Assembly (NCBI GenBank): GCA_030295235.1
Contig: AP026146.1
Coordinates: 62,001 to 126,000, forward strand
DNA: 64,000 bases
Reading direction: 5' to 3'
Origin: Fistulifera solaris
Lineage: Eukaryota; Bacillariophyta; Bacillariophyceae; Naviculales; Stauroneidaceae
Under the pieces are notes generated by a model. The model ran no database searches, was not told where the DNA came from, and saw only the letters and a program-made list of their open reading frames with translations. How positions within the stretch are numbered: the first letter of the stretch is position 1; every line of letters starts with the position of its first letter. The translations under genes and the position numbers were made by a program. Positions 33,201 to 44,173 of the stretch are shown here, in pieces.

Positions 33201-34203
33201 CAACCAAATTCATTTCTCCGAAATTGACTTGATTGCAATCAAATACGTCTGCTTTCTTGTTTTGTTTCTCTTCGGCCACTGCATCCATATCTTCGCAAGC
33301 TAGTTCGTCGCAAGCAAACACTGCTACGATTGCATCCCAGTCGTCGACAGTCACTTCATCGCCAACAAATAGCTTCACTTCCATGGTCTGTCTCTCTTCG
33401 ACATTAATATCATTCCAATCCTCGACAGTCACTTCCTCACAAGCTAGATCTTCAGCCATTGACTCCTCGGCAGAAACTTCGTGACGAGCCGGTGCCTCCG
33501 CAAAGGATACATCTTCCTTGTCCACTACTACCACTACTGGAGCTTCTTCGACCGTATTTGGTGCTGCGGCACCCGACGATACTGAAACTTCAGTTGTTGG
33601 GTCCTCTTCGACTACAGTGAATGCATTAGCTTCTTCGACAAGGCCCGCGTCGTCCCGCGGTTCCTGACTCGAGGTGCTACTTTCGACAACACGCGCTGTG
33701 ACCTGAAACACCAGCTCTTGCATACCGTAGGCCGAAGGAGTATCTTGCGTTATGCCGGCATCGCTTATTGATGAATTCTGGTGTGTTTCCTCATAAGATT
33801 CATCGCAATCGGAACATTCATTTTCCGATGCGTCTTCGCAATCATCGCTCATATTGTCAAACAAGCTGACGCACACGTCTCTTTTGGTTTCGTCGTGATG
33901 ATCATTCTCAAAAGGATCTAGTATCTTGCCGTCTCTCTTTCTTCGACCCGGCGATTTTGATTTCTTTCTAGGCGACGACCGTGACTTGTTCTTCCATCCC
34001 CACAAGGATGCCACGGATTGAAAGAGAACAACTCCAATATTCTGACTCTTTGTCATAGAAGTAGTGTTCGGACGATAATAATAATAGTAGTAAAAGGAAG
34101 CCACACTGGTGAATGTCAAAGTGCCCATGCTGGATACAATGGTGCGCAACAGAGACGAGGAGGGCGTGACAATCGCGTCTTGTCGTGTATTGGTTTCCGT
34201 CAT
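30226..34203 (-). CDS. Large membrane-anchored acidic protein with S-H-G repeats (1,325 aa), unknown
   Basis: A single intact exon from ATG at 34203. Residues about 20-45 form a hydrophobic/Tyr-rich segment (LTFTSVASFYYYYYYRPN), followed by a basic stretch KKSKSPGRRKR that could be a nuclear or membrane-proximal signal. Residues about 80-690 are very acidic. They include imperfect repeats such as ACEEVTVEDWNDINVEE and GDEVTVDDWDAIVAVFACDE. A second membrane span lies near residue 700 (ASIFLLCGGVLLLHRSWPW). The C-terminal 400 residues hold about seven copies of a motif S-x3-[KR]-[ED]-A-x3-[SF]-[HY]-G, for example SETAKDAFITSHG, NETKEAFQISHG, SDSAREAVLASHG and TTGREAFMASHG, at irregular spacings of about 35-75 residues. 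I do not recognise a family. Topology and role are unknown. Confidence 0.75.
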   Translation of the reverse strand: MTETNTRQDAIVTPSSSLLRTIVSSMGTLTFTSVASFYYYYYYRPNTTSMTKSQNIGVVLFQSVASLWGWKNKSRSSPRKKSKSPGRRKRDGKILDPFENDHHDETKRDVCVSLFDNMSDDCEDASENECSDCDESYEETHQNSSISDAGITQDTPSAYGMQELVFQVTARVVESSTSSQEPRDDAGLVEEANAFTVVEEDPTTEVSVSSGAAAPNTVEEAPVVVVVDKEDVSFAEAPARHEVSAEESMAEDLACEEVTVEDWNDINVEERQTMEVKLFVGDEVTVDDWDAIVAVFACDELACEDMDAVAEEKQNKKADVFDCNQVNFGEMNLVVDETSENQLACNEVSNIVELPDGDNVPGHATEIIEEDHSVKAEVPICEVSLESAQKRVDADVTAETTQDASDQEIDEKVDMLSRVRLTDEEEYNVDGRDEVADQSDSRDTSGPIELHLHEGGNFEEAGEPERSVIDQNCNEVALDGHVLDEFEIHASVLDDERDGATTSQAIFLVNEASFVEAPLSVEIIQTKSETKLDTSGVNEASEGASEEPSHFPSPVNFIVEEDPAVVTDEEILQCDSAAHSLEELLVDQESDDSDVSYRTEDREEDQQGEVKPDTKDLYDQGSVKHDEHDESSCSVNDVPKLQEEDDDIPGILQLDTLTFDDTSAADDDEAHIDLTLSSISARQPLDNLSEITASRKGTFIGKASIFLLCGGVLLLHRSWPWQSAEFLGGHTKPSALESTETVSISLKCDTSSLIEESVLDSAPEESELSNVSNLAEQPSRFNFDNFCTDSETGVASSIFQGLFISESVESEHLNVTNVAKDAPIFGFDGTSFIDTGLPVIFKATLVEIKEPSESCIVKQTSVVELFASSVLQNSTSADSSLAVNNRAQRKVSDLSKSVLLQLHGLILEARRLVSTPLKVNSKHFSLDMKMTTLKDIEQAALGPFGLHYGSWAFYQETASTPLQTRMKQLLSAMTKPLILSETAKDAFITSHGVLSKPLVLSTYRANITNLLPDHTVIQSTLCRMLNELRVPLKVSNETKEAFQISHGAHFKSLVVSPVTINVEPLLRIVYSPNQWSDSAREAVLASHGLYPAPMTLFPEHLHLLILLSSLCNTAKEVAKLQLEQMPSVLIQHLRQHVLAMSSLAMQMSTTGREAFMASHGPYGKDLAAKDALIKDAVVKVSEIAQRTFLTAYAQMLSRVPEQKVVIGRLASNMVSAAGNANSGLQNSFWVTLTTAATLSTNVRSVLSETKLKVSDETKQAALGFYGQYYATHEVQSDLDTAERKLLFLEMWSTIASCNEFLDHSVVLWSQVGDEALNMLNNIRSS

Positions 34204-36051
34204 CGTTTGTAAAGCTTATTCAACAAAGAATGAAAGAGGGAGGGAAGGAGAAGCTCTTTGATTTGAAACGAAGGAATGCACTTGAGTAGTTTGTTGTTGG
34301 GTATCAAATTCAAACAGTTGCTCTGCCGTACGAAAAAGGCTTCCGTTATCTGAAAAAGAGCGCCGGCGCTCGTTTCAGCTAAATGTATTCGTTTATTTAG
34401 ACCATTCCGCGTTACACAACTTAGGTAATTACAACTGTCATGTCGTAATTTGAAAATATGGTGACACTAGTTAAGTAATTAGAAAACTTGGTATGAATCT
34501 TCGACAGTTGAGTAAGTGTTGGGTCATTTCGCGTCCTTGCGTCGATCGATCGAATCAAGTCCCTTATCCCTATCTGGAATGTATCCTAGGCCGATCGACT
34601 TGGGATCAAAGAGACACCTCATCAGCGACACGAAGAAAACATGACCCTTTCTTGTCAGATGTTATCAATCATGGAAAACACCGGTTAACCTATTGTTCAA
34701 TTCTCTTGTTTGTGGGCATTAAGGCAAGAAATAAAGTACTCGAAGTGCACTTGGAGCGCGAATCAAGCCTTCCGTCTCAAAGAGAATGCTTAGAAGACAA
34801 AAGGGGGTCTTGTATGATTGATTTCCAATAGACGGATGGCATCTCTGTTGGCAATTTTAATAATGAGCGGCCTGGCGTTGACAGTGCATATTAATGGTTG
34901 CCATGCGCAAGAGGCCAAATAGACGTGATCGTAGGGACACCTACGGCAGTGTCTCATCATTGGGTGCAAAGCGTGTCGTGTCGGATTGTCCGTGTTAAAT
35001 AATGTAATTGTAAAACATCATATCTTTAGCTGTGTGAAGTTCGAAACGACATAACGGCTTTGAGCCTTGTGGGCTTGTGGGGAGCTTTACGCTTTATAGG
35101 CGGCTTAACTAAATTCTCTGGGAAGCAGCGATAAATGCAAACAGCAAACAAGGAATCAAGGAATGTGATCAATTGAGGAATCATCTCTATGGTAAACTTC
35201 GTCGTCATGTTCGAGAACTTGTTGTTACTTATTGCTTCCGTTGGACGAGCCCCATAAATGTGACGACATCTTAGTTTTGGGACATGTGCTACCAAAGGTC
35301 GTCATTATTTGTCGGTCGAATGATTCAAAATTGAAATAATTACTGTTATTCCGGTGTTTTCATGTAATAGTTCGGAATAGATGAAAACAATCATCCATTT
35401 TCAATAGATGCAGCTTCAAATTTCTCCAATTTTTCCTTTTTCAGACTTATTAGTCCATTGAGAGCAACGCGAGTAAATGAAACTTCTCGATGCCCTAACA
35501 TATCCGTTTTCCACGACGTCCCGCGTCCCGGACATACGGCATAAGTAGTGAGTCATTTTCATATATATTGTGATATAATTTTCAGTTTTCAGTATTCAGT
35601 ACCTCGATATCAACGGTGTCTCAACAGAAAATACTTGACTGTAACGGTTTATGAAGAGAGACAGACAACGTGTATTTATGCCTTGAGGATTTCCCTTGTA
35701 GCATTACCATTAAGGTACGTTTACGTTTTACGTTCGCTCCCGGTTAGCGGTTAGCTGGTTAGCGTTAGCGATACCGTCTTACTTAACATTAATGTACCTC
35801 CTACCTGGTATGGGCGACTCCCATCGCGTTTTCCTTTTGACTGTAGACTGTAGCATGAGAGAGTGTGTGTTATGTGTTCCCGTACGACCTTAAGAGCAGC
35901 AATTTTCGGCGGCCCTATGGTCACACATCGTACATTATGGGAGAGAGTGCTTCAGATTAACACCATGGAGAAAATCAAACATGACATCAAACGCTTGTGC
36001 TAAAACCCTTCCGCGTAGTGCGATTGTCACACAAAAAAGAGCCGATTGACC
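34204..36051. other. Non-coding spacer (about 1.8 kb)
   Basis: It holds the promoter of the large minus-strand gene. A 112-codon frame at 34493-34831 (true ATG) and an 89-codon minus frame at 35026-35295 have no motif. A cluster of GTTAGC words occurs at about 35742-35770. No mobile element was recognised. Confidence 0.4.
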
Positions 36052-36507
36052 ATGAACGACAAAGAAGTAACACCGGAAAGAATGGATACCTCCTCTACAA
36101 CAACGGAGGATTCCACTGCTATTGTATCGTTATACAATAGCTGGACGACCTCGGATTGTGGAAGTCTTCCCGACGAAGAAACTCATGAAATTCGTCCGAA
36201 CGTTTCGATTCAAAATATCTTGGAACAACTACGGAAACGTTGTCGAGAGGAAGACTTACCAGCTGAATTGAAGCTTCGTCCCCGAAAACGACCAAACTGC
36301 GTCTTTCTCAATTATTTGGGTCGATTACGGTTGACTACTCGCCTACGACCCACGAAAGTCGCCTCGACAGATACTTCACCAAATGCACTCACGGGAGGAA
36401 CAACCGATGACCTTGATCCTCATTCTCTGCTAATCTGCGGCACGCAACTGCTTCCGATAGATAGTTTAGATTTCGACTGTCTGGAAGCCGTCTTTGGAGA
36501 TCTGTGA
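36052..36507 (+). CDS. Small hypothetical protein (151 aa)
   Basis: The first ATG is at 36052 (GACCATGAACGAC); an in-frame TTG two codons earlier is not used as start. The product is acidic at its ends and basic in the middle (LKLRPRKRPNCVFLNYLGRL). A short helix SIQNILEQLRKRCREEDLP could be a protein-binding segment. It ends DSLDFDCLEAVFGDL, an acidic-hydrophobic tail like those of transcriptional activation domains; this is a composition-based guess. It converges on the TAZ gene, with about 270 bp between. Confidence 0.5.
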   Translation: MNDKEVTPERMDTSSTTTEDSTAIVSLYNSWTTSDCGSLPDEETHEIRPNVSIQNILEQLRKRCREEDLPAELKLRPRKRPNCVFLNYLGRLRLTTRLRPTKVASTDTSPNALTGGTTDDLDPHSLLICGTQLLPIDSLDFDCLEAVFGDL

Positions 36508-36778
36508 GGAATCGTAAGGGATGATTCTACTTTTTTGACAGCCAACACGCACCACGCAGAGGCAAGCTAATAATCGCGTAAAAAACATGAAATTATTTGT
36601 AGCAACTATTATTTGAAAATACATGAGTCTATTAGTGACTCGGGCCGTCTCGGCTGCAAATGTAGGTTGCCGTGTCACTGCTTTCAGTTGTTGACAGTGT
36701 TGCATGACATGATATAATATAATTGAAAAAGATCTTAGCAAGTAGCTCTCTGCTGAAATCGCAAAACCCACTTTGTCA

Positions 36779-39461
36779 TTACTGCGCCTCGTCTTCCTCT
36801 TTCTTCACCAGAATACTGTCACTGGTTTCACCTGACTCGATCTGCGAATTATGAACTGCGTCTGGATCGTCCTTCAAGATACTCTGCAAATGAGAATCGG
36901 GTGTGCCATTTTGGTCTCCCCATTGATCGACAAAATCATCCAACTGGACTTTCACATCTTGCGAATCATCGGTCGTGTCAAGAGTTTCGTGTCTCTCCAA
37001 AGTGGTGTCAGTGAGAGCACTGTCCAAAGGAACTGACGCCGACGAAATGTTCATGGGCTCTTTCACTCCATTCGGCACATCACCGAGCGCACCCTCGTAC
37101 ATTTCGACATCATCATGAGTCACCGACCCTTGGCCATTTGCTTGAGGTTTCTTGCCAAGGGACTTCTCGTTCGAAGGTTGCTGATTTGCAACTAATACAC
37201 ACTGCTGTTGCTTCTTCAGTCTATAGTCATTGAGCCCGCGAAGCGCTTTCATGTTATTGTTCAAATGTACAGTTGAACATATTGCGCAGTTTCTGGGAAA
37301 TACGCACGAAACTAGATGGTAAAGCAGATGTTTCGTCTTCCTACACCATGGAAAGGGGCAAACGTCAAAAGTTGACGTTGTGCCCGGACAATCTCGAACA
37401 TGTAGCATCATCCACTTTGCACTTCGACACACATCGTAGTGATTGGAGGATTTGTGCCTGCAATACACATGAACGAATCATGTATTAGAAAGAATACAAG
37501 TATAAGTGTACTTAGTGCTCGTAGACGTCACTTACCGGCACGGACATGTCGAAGCATGCAACATCAGATTTAGAAGACGAGCGGATTCCGAGTCAGAAAA
37601 TTTGGGACCATCGTATTCAGCACCAAATTTCTCCGACTCGGCTTGCTCTGCAGGAGACATATTTTCCGAGTCGAGAACTACGGACTCATCTGAGTCCAGA
37701 TCAAGACTCGCATCACTTAGCAGTCCATCGTCATCGGATAGATCCGAGTCATCGACATCACTGTATTCCATATCATCTCCAGCAGTGGCAGGGATTGGCA
37801 AGTCTTGCGATTCGGGGGACGCGCTTGGTTCTGCAGCGCCGCCGGCATCATCTGCGTGTGCTAGCAAGGCGGGGTGGTACTCAATAGCGTTTGCAGGGGC
37901 ACCAATGTCGAGCCGAGGAATCTAGATGACGGAAAGACGAGATGATGAGATATTATCAGCAAAACTAGCGGCCTTTCTCAACCTTGATCGGTATTTACCT
38001 GAGTTTTCTGACACTTGGGGCACTCTTCTTGAGTGAGTGCCCACCAAGGATTGTAGTCGCAGGTCGAATTATACACTTCATTACACAACGCACACATATA
38101 TTCAACATTTCGTGGTCCACGTTTCTTGCTGCCGCTGGAGCCTTTTTTTTCGTTTCGTGGTTCCCAAAGCGACATGCTGTTGCGAATCGTGCAAAAAATG
38201 ATTTTTTTTTCGTTTGTGGCGTCGTTTCCTTTGCAAACGTCTCCTCTCTGCTGACAATAATGAGTTGATCGAGTCCCCGTCATCGTTAGGTCGACCAACA
38301 TGAGCTGAGGATGCATCAGTTCGTAATGGATCATCATCATTTAAAGGATCATCCATATTTCGTTCCATGTCTTTGTTTGTTGAAGACGCGCCTCTTTCCT
38401 CCGCTGAATTTTTCACTTCATCTCGTGGACGCGTGCGACTCTTATCGGTAACATCTCTACCTTGCAATAGTAAACGATGCGCAGAACTAGCAGCACTCAA
38501 CGAACTTCGCATCTGACTCTTGTCGCTCCCGATAGCCATTCCTGCGTATAAAATTTTGCTTTCTGCCTTAGGTTTGTTGACTGTAGTATTTCCGTTGGAT
38601 CTCCCTTCCACGCCCAACGTCCTCCCATGGAGTTTCTGTGTCAAACTCGACCCTCCACCGTCCAGTGCTTTTCCAAATTGCGACGCATCACCTTCTTTAC
38701 GTTCCGAGACAACCCCTCGTACCGGCATGCCGGCAGGGTTGTGTTTCGCACCCTGCTGCGCCGCCAGTTGCTTGGCGAGCCTCACTTTGACCGGCAATAA
38801 ATTTGCCAGAATATGTTCTTCGAGTTTCTGCACGCCTTCTTCTTCTTTCTTTTCCTTCGAAGGCTTGGCTAGTCCGCTTGTCTCCTTGTACCTTTCCAGG
38901 GTGGATTTGCCCGCGGCCTCGGGATTCACATCCAGTTTGTATTTGCTGTATCGTGTCCTCTAAATGCAGAATGAAGGAATGTAGTTTTTCTCTCCGTTCT
39001 CGAGAACCATCGGACTCGCTTGCTTGTAAGTTTCTAGCGCCCAGTAGCTGACGCTCGAGTTTCTGAAATTCACATAGCATGTACTCGAGTTCGGCTAGAT
39101 ACTTTTGATGCAAGTGCCGAAAGGTAGTTGCTTTCAACGGAGCGGATTCGGAGAGATTGGACGCCGAGTCTGCCGTCGTAGAAGTAGCTTCATCGTGACT
39201 CACGACACCATGTGAAGAATCGTTCTTATTGTAATTAGGCTCGGGAGAAATGTTGATGTTTTCTCGTTTTATTGCTAATTGCGGCTCGGATGTTGAGTCC
39301 TCCGCGCGTTCAATTTCAGGGGGAGCCGGCAAGTCTTCTGAGTCTTTCAAGGCAGATGGATCTGCTGTACTCGAAAGAGAAGCTTGACTGAGAGGCCTTA
39401 AATGCTTCAATGAAGCTTCCGAAGCAGACAAATGCAATAACGATGCGTGTGATGCAGTCAT
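36779..39461 (-). CDS. TAZ-type zinc-finger protein
   Basis: TAZ fingers are the H-C3 zinc modules of CBP/p300-type coactivators and plant BT proteins, which bind transcription factors. The final exons give LMLHASTCPCR spliced to HKSSNHYDVCRSAKWMMLH, then CPFPWCRKTKHLLYHLVSC and CAICSTVHLNN, matching the H..C...C repeats of one TAZ domain. Before it lies a separate C-x2-C ... C-x2-C finger (CALCNEVY, then EECPKC) with a WW-containing loop. The N-terminal part has a coiled coil (YLAELEYMLCEFQKLERQLL) and basic, Ser-rich linkers. Introns are 37922-37998 and 37458-37535 (both GT-AG). One-base slips occur near 38938-38946 and at the T run 38202-38210. About 840 residues if corrected. No acetyltransferase, KIX or bromodomain is visible. 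An AG at about 39480 directly before the start region could mark an upstream exon. Confidence 0.75.
37458..37535 (-). other. Intron, TAZ gene
   Basis: GTAAGT donor and TTGCAG acceptor on the minus strand. Removal joins TGC-CG with G-CAC and keeps the TAZ cysteine/histidine spacing. Confidence 0.85.
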
Positions 39462-40928
39462 GGATGTTTCGGTCCCCTAACAGAATGAAATAATACAGTA
39501 AATTGTGTCAGAAACGTCGGTCACTTAATTCCGATCCACTTGGATGATATACAATCAACAAATGACAGGAAGAAAGATCTTGCAAAATGCTCAAACAGGA
39601 AACGGATCGATAGCCAGCAGCAAAAGGGCAAAAGATCGAAAGACACTCCTAATAAAAAGAGGTCTGTGAACGAGAAAGCCGCACTCTTTCCCAGCCACCG
39701 ACGTCGTGTTTTACAGTTGCCCAGTCGAAGATCAACGTCCAGTACTGCTTTGTACTCCAAAACGCAGAGAACACCATTCTTGCTTCCTTGGAAGATGAGA
39801 ATGAACACGTACGCAAAATCCTCAATAGCAAAAGGGCGGCAGAATTCCACTGAACGAAAGTTCCACAGTCCGACAGCAGAAACGGCGAGGCGGATGCAGT
39901 ACACTCATATCAGACAGTAGCACACTCTTTGTCTTGGATAGACGATGACAGACGATAGTAGTACGGACTGTACGGCGCAAAAAATCCAAGGGATGACGTC
40001 ATATCAGCCGGTCGAAACGTCTGTTGACGTTGCTATACCCATTTTATGTAGGAACACTTGACAGGAAACAACAACACATCGATCAAAACGTCAAAAAATC
40101 AAAGTTGAACTTACAAGAATTCCGGATTCCATGTGACGTGATCGAGCATCCGTCTCGGCCGATGTTCCATCAACAAGTTGTTGAGGGGAAGACGTCGAAG
40201 ACGAGCACCAATGATTACGAGCTGCTTCCATTTTCTTCATTTATGCATTTGTTATTGAAATATTGTGAAGACGCGCATTGTTTTACGATGACCAAAGTGG
40301 TTGGAATTTGCATGTAAAAGATATCAGAGATTTGCAGCATCGATGCGAAATCCGAAGTCGGCCAAGCTCCCAGGAATCAGGGCGAAGAACAATGACCATG
40401 GTGACGTGTATCTTACCGGTAAACGGACGGATTATACATATACAATGAGTGAGTTCTCCCTCCTCCTTAAGTCACGAGTTGTGATCTGTTTCCCGTTTCT
40501 GTCTTTACTGGGACAAATGAATGTGTGACGTACGTGAAAAGCCGATTACGTGGTTGTCCGTTGCCCTCCTCGGTCGACATACAAACTGTCTTTACTTTGT
40601 CGGAGTACCGCTAAGAGCCTATAATCGCTAATAATTTGTCAGCCACTCATTTGGATTTCGACGAGAGGAGAAATCCCGAACCCGTAGTAGTTGTACTTGT
40701 ACTGGTAACAAGAAGTTCCTACTGTACGTCATACAGCCCGGTTATTGAGATGTGTCAGCGGCGGCGCCCGAGTCACTCAGCCCTTCGTTCTTTGCTGGCC
40801 ATCAACAGCTCCAACAAGCGAGAGAAACAACAGACTCCGGAGTAATCGTCATCTTCAAGAGCATCCATCAAACACAAGAAGAGAAAGTAACCGATCTGCA
40901 AACTTTGTAACTGTACATTTGAAATAAA
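39462..40928. promoter_or_regulatory. Divergent region, TAZ gene / plastid sigma factor
   Basis: About 1.5 kb between outward genes. A basic frame (39540-39920) and its hydrophobic antisense both lack ATG or motif support and are not called. A possible alternative first exon for the sigma factor lies at 40343-40418 (see findings); its flank shares the 16-mer GAGATTTGCAGCATCG with the main first exon. Confidence 0.4.
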
Positions 40929-42510
40929 ATGAGATTTGCAGCATCGGATGGGAGTCGATCACAAGCTGCTGTTTGCTTGACTGGTAAGTTCGAAAATACT
41001 TGAGAAAGATCAACATCAACGCTCTAGGAATAGATGACAATGAAATTGGAGATAGGAACTGCTTTGTTACGTTTACAAAATCATCAAGTGCGTTTTAACA
41101 AAAGAGCCCCCTGAGCCTGAAAAGATATCTGTGTTGCGTTAGAACTATTTCCTCACGTGCTTTCTTTTCTTTCGACCCTCATTTGCACTTTCAGTATTCC
41201 TATTTCTTGCCGTGGATGGCTTTCAAGGACCGCTTCCAGCTCGACCTACAGCGAACAAGGTCGGATTGAGGGACACAGAGACAGCTTGGATGACGGACGG
41301 AATTTACGATGTCTCAAAAGTTTCTACAATCGAATCAATATCGGCATCTGTTGTCCGAAGCAATTTACCTCACTTACCAGTACAACAAAACGGCGCTACG
41401 ATCCAGAAAGAAGAAGATGCAGATGAAGAATTCTTCGCGGAGCAGGATACCGATGCAAAGTTGACAACCGACATCGAGACCCCCAAAATACGCGCACAAG
41501 TTCGTGAGACGGGTTACGATAGCATGCGTTCGTATATGAAAACCATGTGCAATCACGAATTATTGAATCGAAATGAGGAGATCGTACTCGCACGAGAAAT
41601 TCAAATATTGATGAAGTGGGAAGCTGTCCGAGAGCAGTTGGAAACCGACTTGTTGCGACCTCCCACGTATCAAGAATGGGCGAATCAGATTGAACTTGGC
41701 ATGACTGTGGCTGACTTGAAGAAGCAAATTCGTAGAAGTCTGCGGGCTAAAGCAGCACTTACAGAGTCAAATATTCGTTTGGTGGTCAGTATCGCCAAGA
41801 GATATGGTCGTCGTGGACTGTCCTTTCAAGATTTGGCTCAAGAAGGAATTCTCGGTCTGACACGAGCTTGTGAAAAATTTGACCCGGAGCGAGGCTTTCG
41901 TTTTTCTACTTATGCATCATGGTGGATCAAACAGGGCATCATGAGAGCTATTGCTGATCACGGACGTATGATTCGATTACCAGTTCACATCCATGACCAA
42001 ATGAATGCTGTGCGAAAACTTGAACGCGAGATGACTGTTGAGCTAGGACGGGCACCAACTGCAAAGGAGGTTGCCGAAAAGTCCAACCTTACCTTGGAAA
42101 AAATTGAGTTTTTGAATCGAGTCACGCAGGAGTCCATTTCGATGGACGAAGAGTTGCGCACCTCCAAGAGCAAAGGTTCGTCCGCTGGATTGGGAGGAGC
42201 TGGAGGACGAGGAATTACTCTCGAAGAAATCATGGGCGATCCCGAAAGCCAGCCAGTCGAGGAAGCGACGTATCAAATGTTGAAGGACGACATCAGTCGT
42301 TTGATTTGCACACTGAACAGTCGTGAACAAGCAGTTATTCGTATGCGGTTCGGTCTTGACGATGGTAAATGCAAAACCTTGGACGAAATTGGCCGAAAGT
42401 TTTCCGTCACTCGCGAACGAATACGACAGATTGAAGCTCGTGCCTTACACAAGCTGCGACAGCCTTACCGCAATCATGCCGTTCAATGCTATGTCAAGGA
42501 CTATTCATAA
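40929..42510 (+). CDS. Plastid RNA polymerase sigma-70 factor (nuclear-encoded)
   Basis: It directs the plastid-encoded RNA polymerase to promoters. Exon 1 is 40929-40983, the intron 40984-41194 (GTAAGT...TTCAG) and exon 2 41195-42510, giving 456 residues. Splicing makes a signal peptide whose core is AAVCLTVFLFLAV, followed by [15 protein letters not shown]; Phe after the cleavage site and a basic acid-free stretch are the hallmark of diatom plastid import. The sigma core is complete. Region 1.2 is [20 protein letters not shown]. Region 2 includes [39 protein letters not shown] and [18 protein letters not shown]. Region 3 is [20 protein letters not shown]. Region 4 includes [15 protein letters not shown] and [18 protein letters not shown] Gly-rich insert ([12 protein letters not shown]) sits between regions 3 and 4. 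It is a primary-type factor, intact. Confidence 0.93.
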
Positions 42511-44173
42511 ACGACGTGTGGAGAGTTAACAAATTCTGTATGCAATAGAAAGCAATATTTAAGTAGTAATGATTACGTCCACGTTAAAAATGTTTTCTTA
42601 TTATGAGAGCAGTCAGTACTAAGTATCGTTGGACATAGCAACAACTCATTCCTGCCGCTTATCGCTCTGATAACCTACAAATTTTTCAGCCTCTTATACC
42701 TGTACATGCTTCGACAACTACGGCATTTCTGTCCCGTATAAGCGCTCGATGATTTTAGTCACGTAAGAAGTTTTCTATTTTTCTTGACCCTGGGAACCAA
42801 ATCATGCGCTTGATAAGCTTCCGCGACCTCCAGTCCATAAAGTCATCCTTCGTCAGGATAACTCCTGATGAGGGTTAGAAAATATAGGGGTCGGCATTCT
42901 GACTTTAGGCCAAAAGGGAATAAAATAAATACGAGTCAATCACAGATTGATAAATATATGTGACAAAATGAAAAAAAATTGGAAATTTCAATGTTGGAGG
43001 CAAAATGAAACAAATCTTCCACCATCCGACCCAGCAAGATAAGAATAATAATCATCGACAATAAGTATAAAAAGATCAAAGTTCTGGTTCATTGAAATAT
43101 ATTTAAATAAAAACTGTACTCATATTGGAATTGCTGCCAGCGACCTCCCTGCCTTTCAAAAGATCCGTTAGGAAAAACAATGATCAAAAACAAAATGGAG
43201 GGAAACGATTATTCTAATTGTTTAGTTTCTTTTGAAGGATCCATAAGGATTGCAGAAAAAGTAAAAGTAAAGTAACGACGAGGATCTAAACAGGCAACCG
43301 CCTGTGTTAATCTAAGGTTGCCATCAAGGCGTTGATTTGAAAACTGGAAACGTGCTGTAAGAAATTGCTGCGTATTTCCGAGAGAAGCACAAGAGTTATA
43401 TGCAAGTGGTCTTTCAAACTGTAAGCGTAACGAGGCGATACGTTTTTTTTCTATAAGGCATCCAAGCAGCTTTTAAGCTTTTGACTAGTGCAGTACGTAA
43501 CAATTGAATTACCGACCACCAACCTCCAGACAACTCTTTTATCAAGACTTACAGCTCTTGAAGCAAAATCAAACTTTTTTCTGGAAAAAAAGAAAAATTT
43601 AGTTTAATAAGGACGGACGAAAATTATCCAACTTGTTTAGTTAATCGATAATCTACACATAGAATACCATTGTTCAACTATAAGATGTGGGATATTCTGT
43701 CATTTTGACGGCACTTCCATGGCGTTCAATGACAATCTTTCCAACATAGTAGAGTCTGCCAACGGCTTAATTAGTTTCTTTTGCGCATGCCTCCTCATTT
43801 TTAACGTTGGAAGCTGCATTTCTCGTGGCTTTCTCACTTACTTTCCCGGACTCACATTTGCCAACCTACATAAACATCCACCACGCAGTCAAGTTATCCA
43901 TAAGGGTCACATTGATTGTATTCGCTGTAATCTGAAACCCAATAAACTTGAGCCAAGCCCCGGCTCAGATGCAATTTTGCAGTTGAACCAGCAACCGCGA
44001 AAAATGCGGCTCTTCGAATGCGCTTAATAAACGACTTGCATCAAACAACTTATATTTGCAAGCAAAACATAATTATTGTTCAAATATTCATCCCGCTTTT
44101 CGTTAATTCGAGTCAATGGAAATTCGACTTTTCAACCATGAGAAAAGCTTTTATAAAATCTTTGATAAAGACT

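Noticed and set aside
32700-33303. Plus-strand frames opposite the 1,325-aa gene
   Set aside because: Mirror frames of a long acidic coding sequence; no independent support.
34493-34831. 112-codon plus frame
   Set aside because: Has an ATG but no domain, repeat or composition support; left as uncalled.
39521-39920. Open frames on both strands
   Set aside because: The plus frame is extremely basic and starts at TTG; the minus frame is its hydrophobic mirror. Neither has a motif.
40024-40317. 97-codon plus frame
   Set aside because: Starts at TTG, no motif, and lies in the divergent promoter of two genes.
43719-44027. 102-codon frame in the AT-rich region
   Set aside because: True ATG, but the composition follows the surrounding AT-rich DNA and no motif is present.
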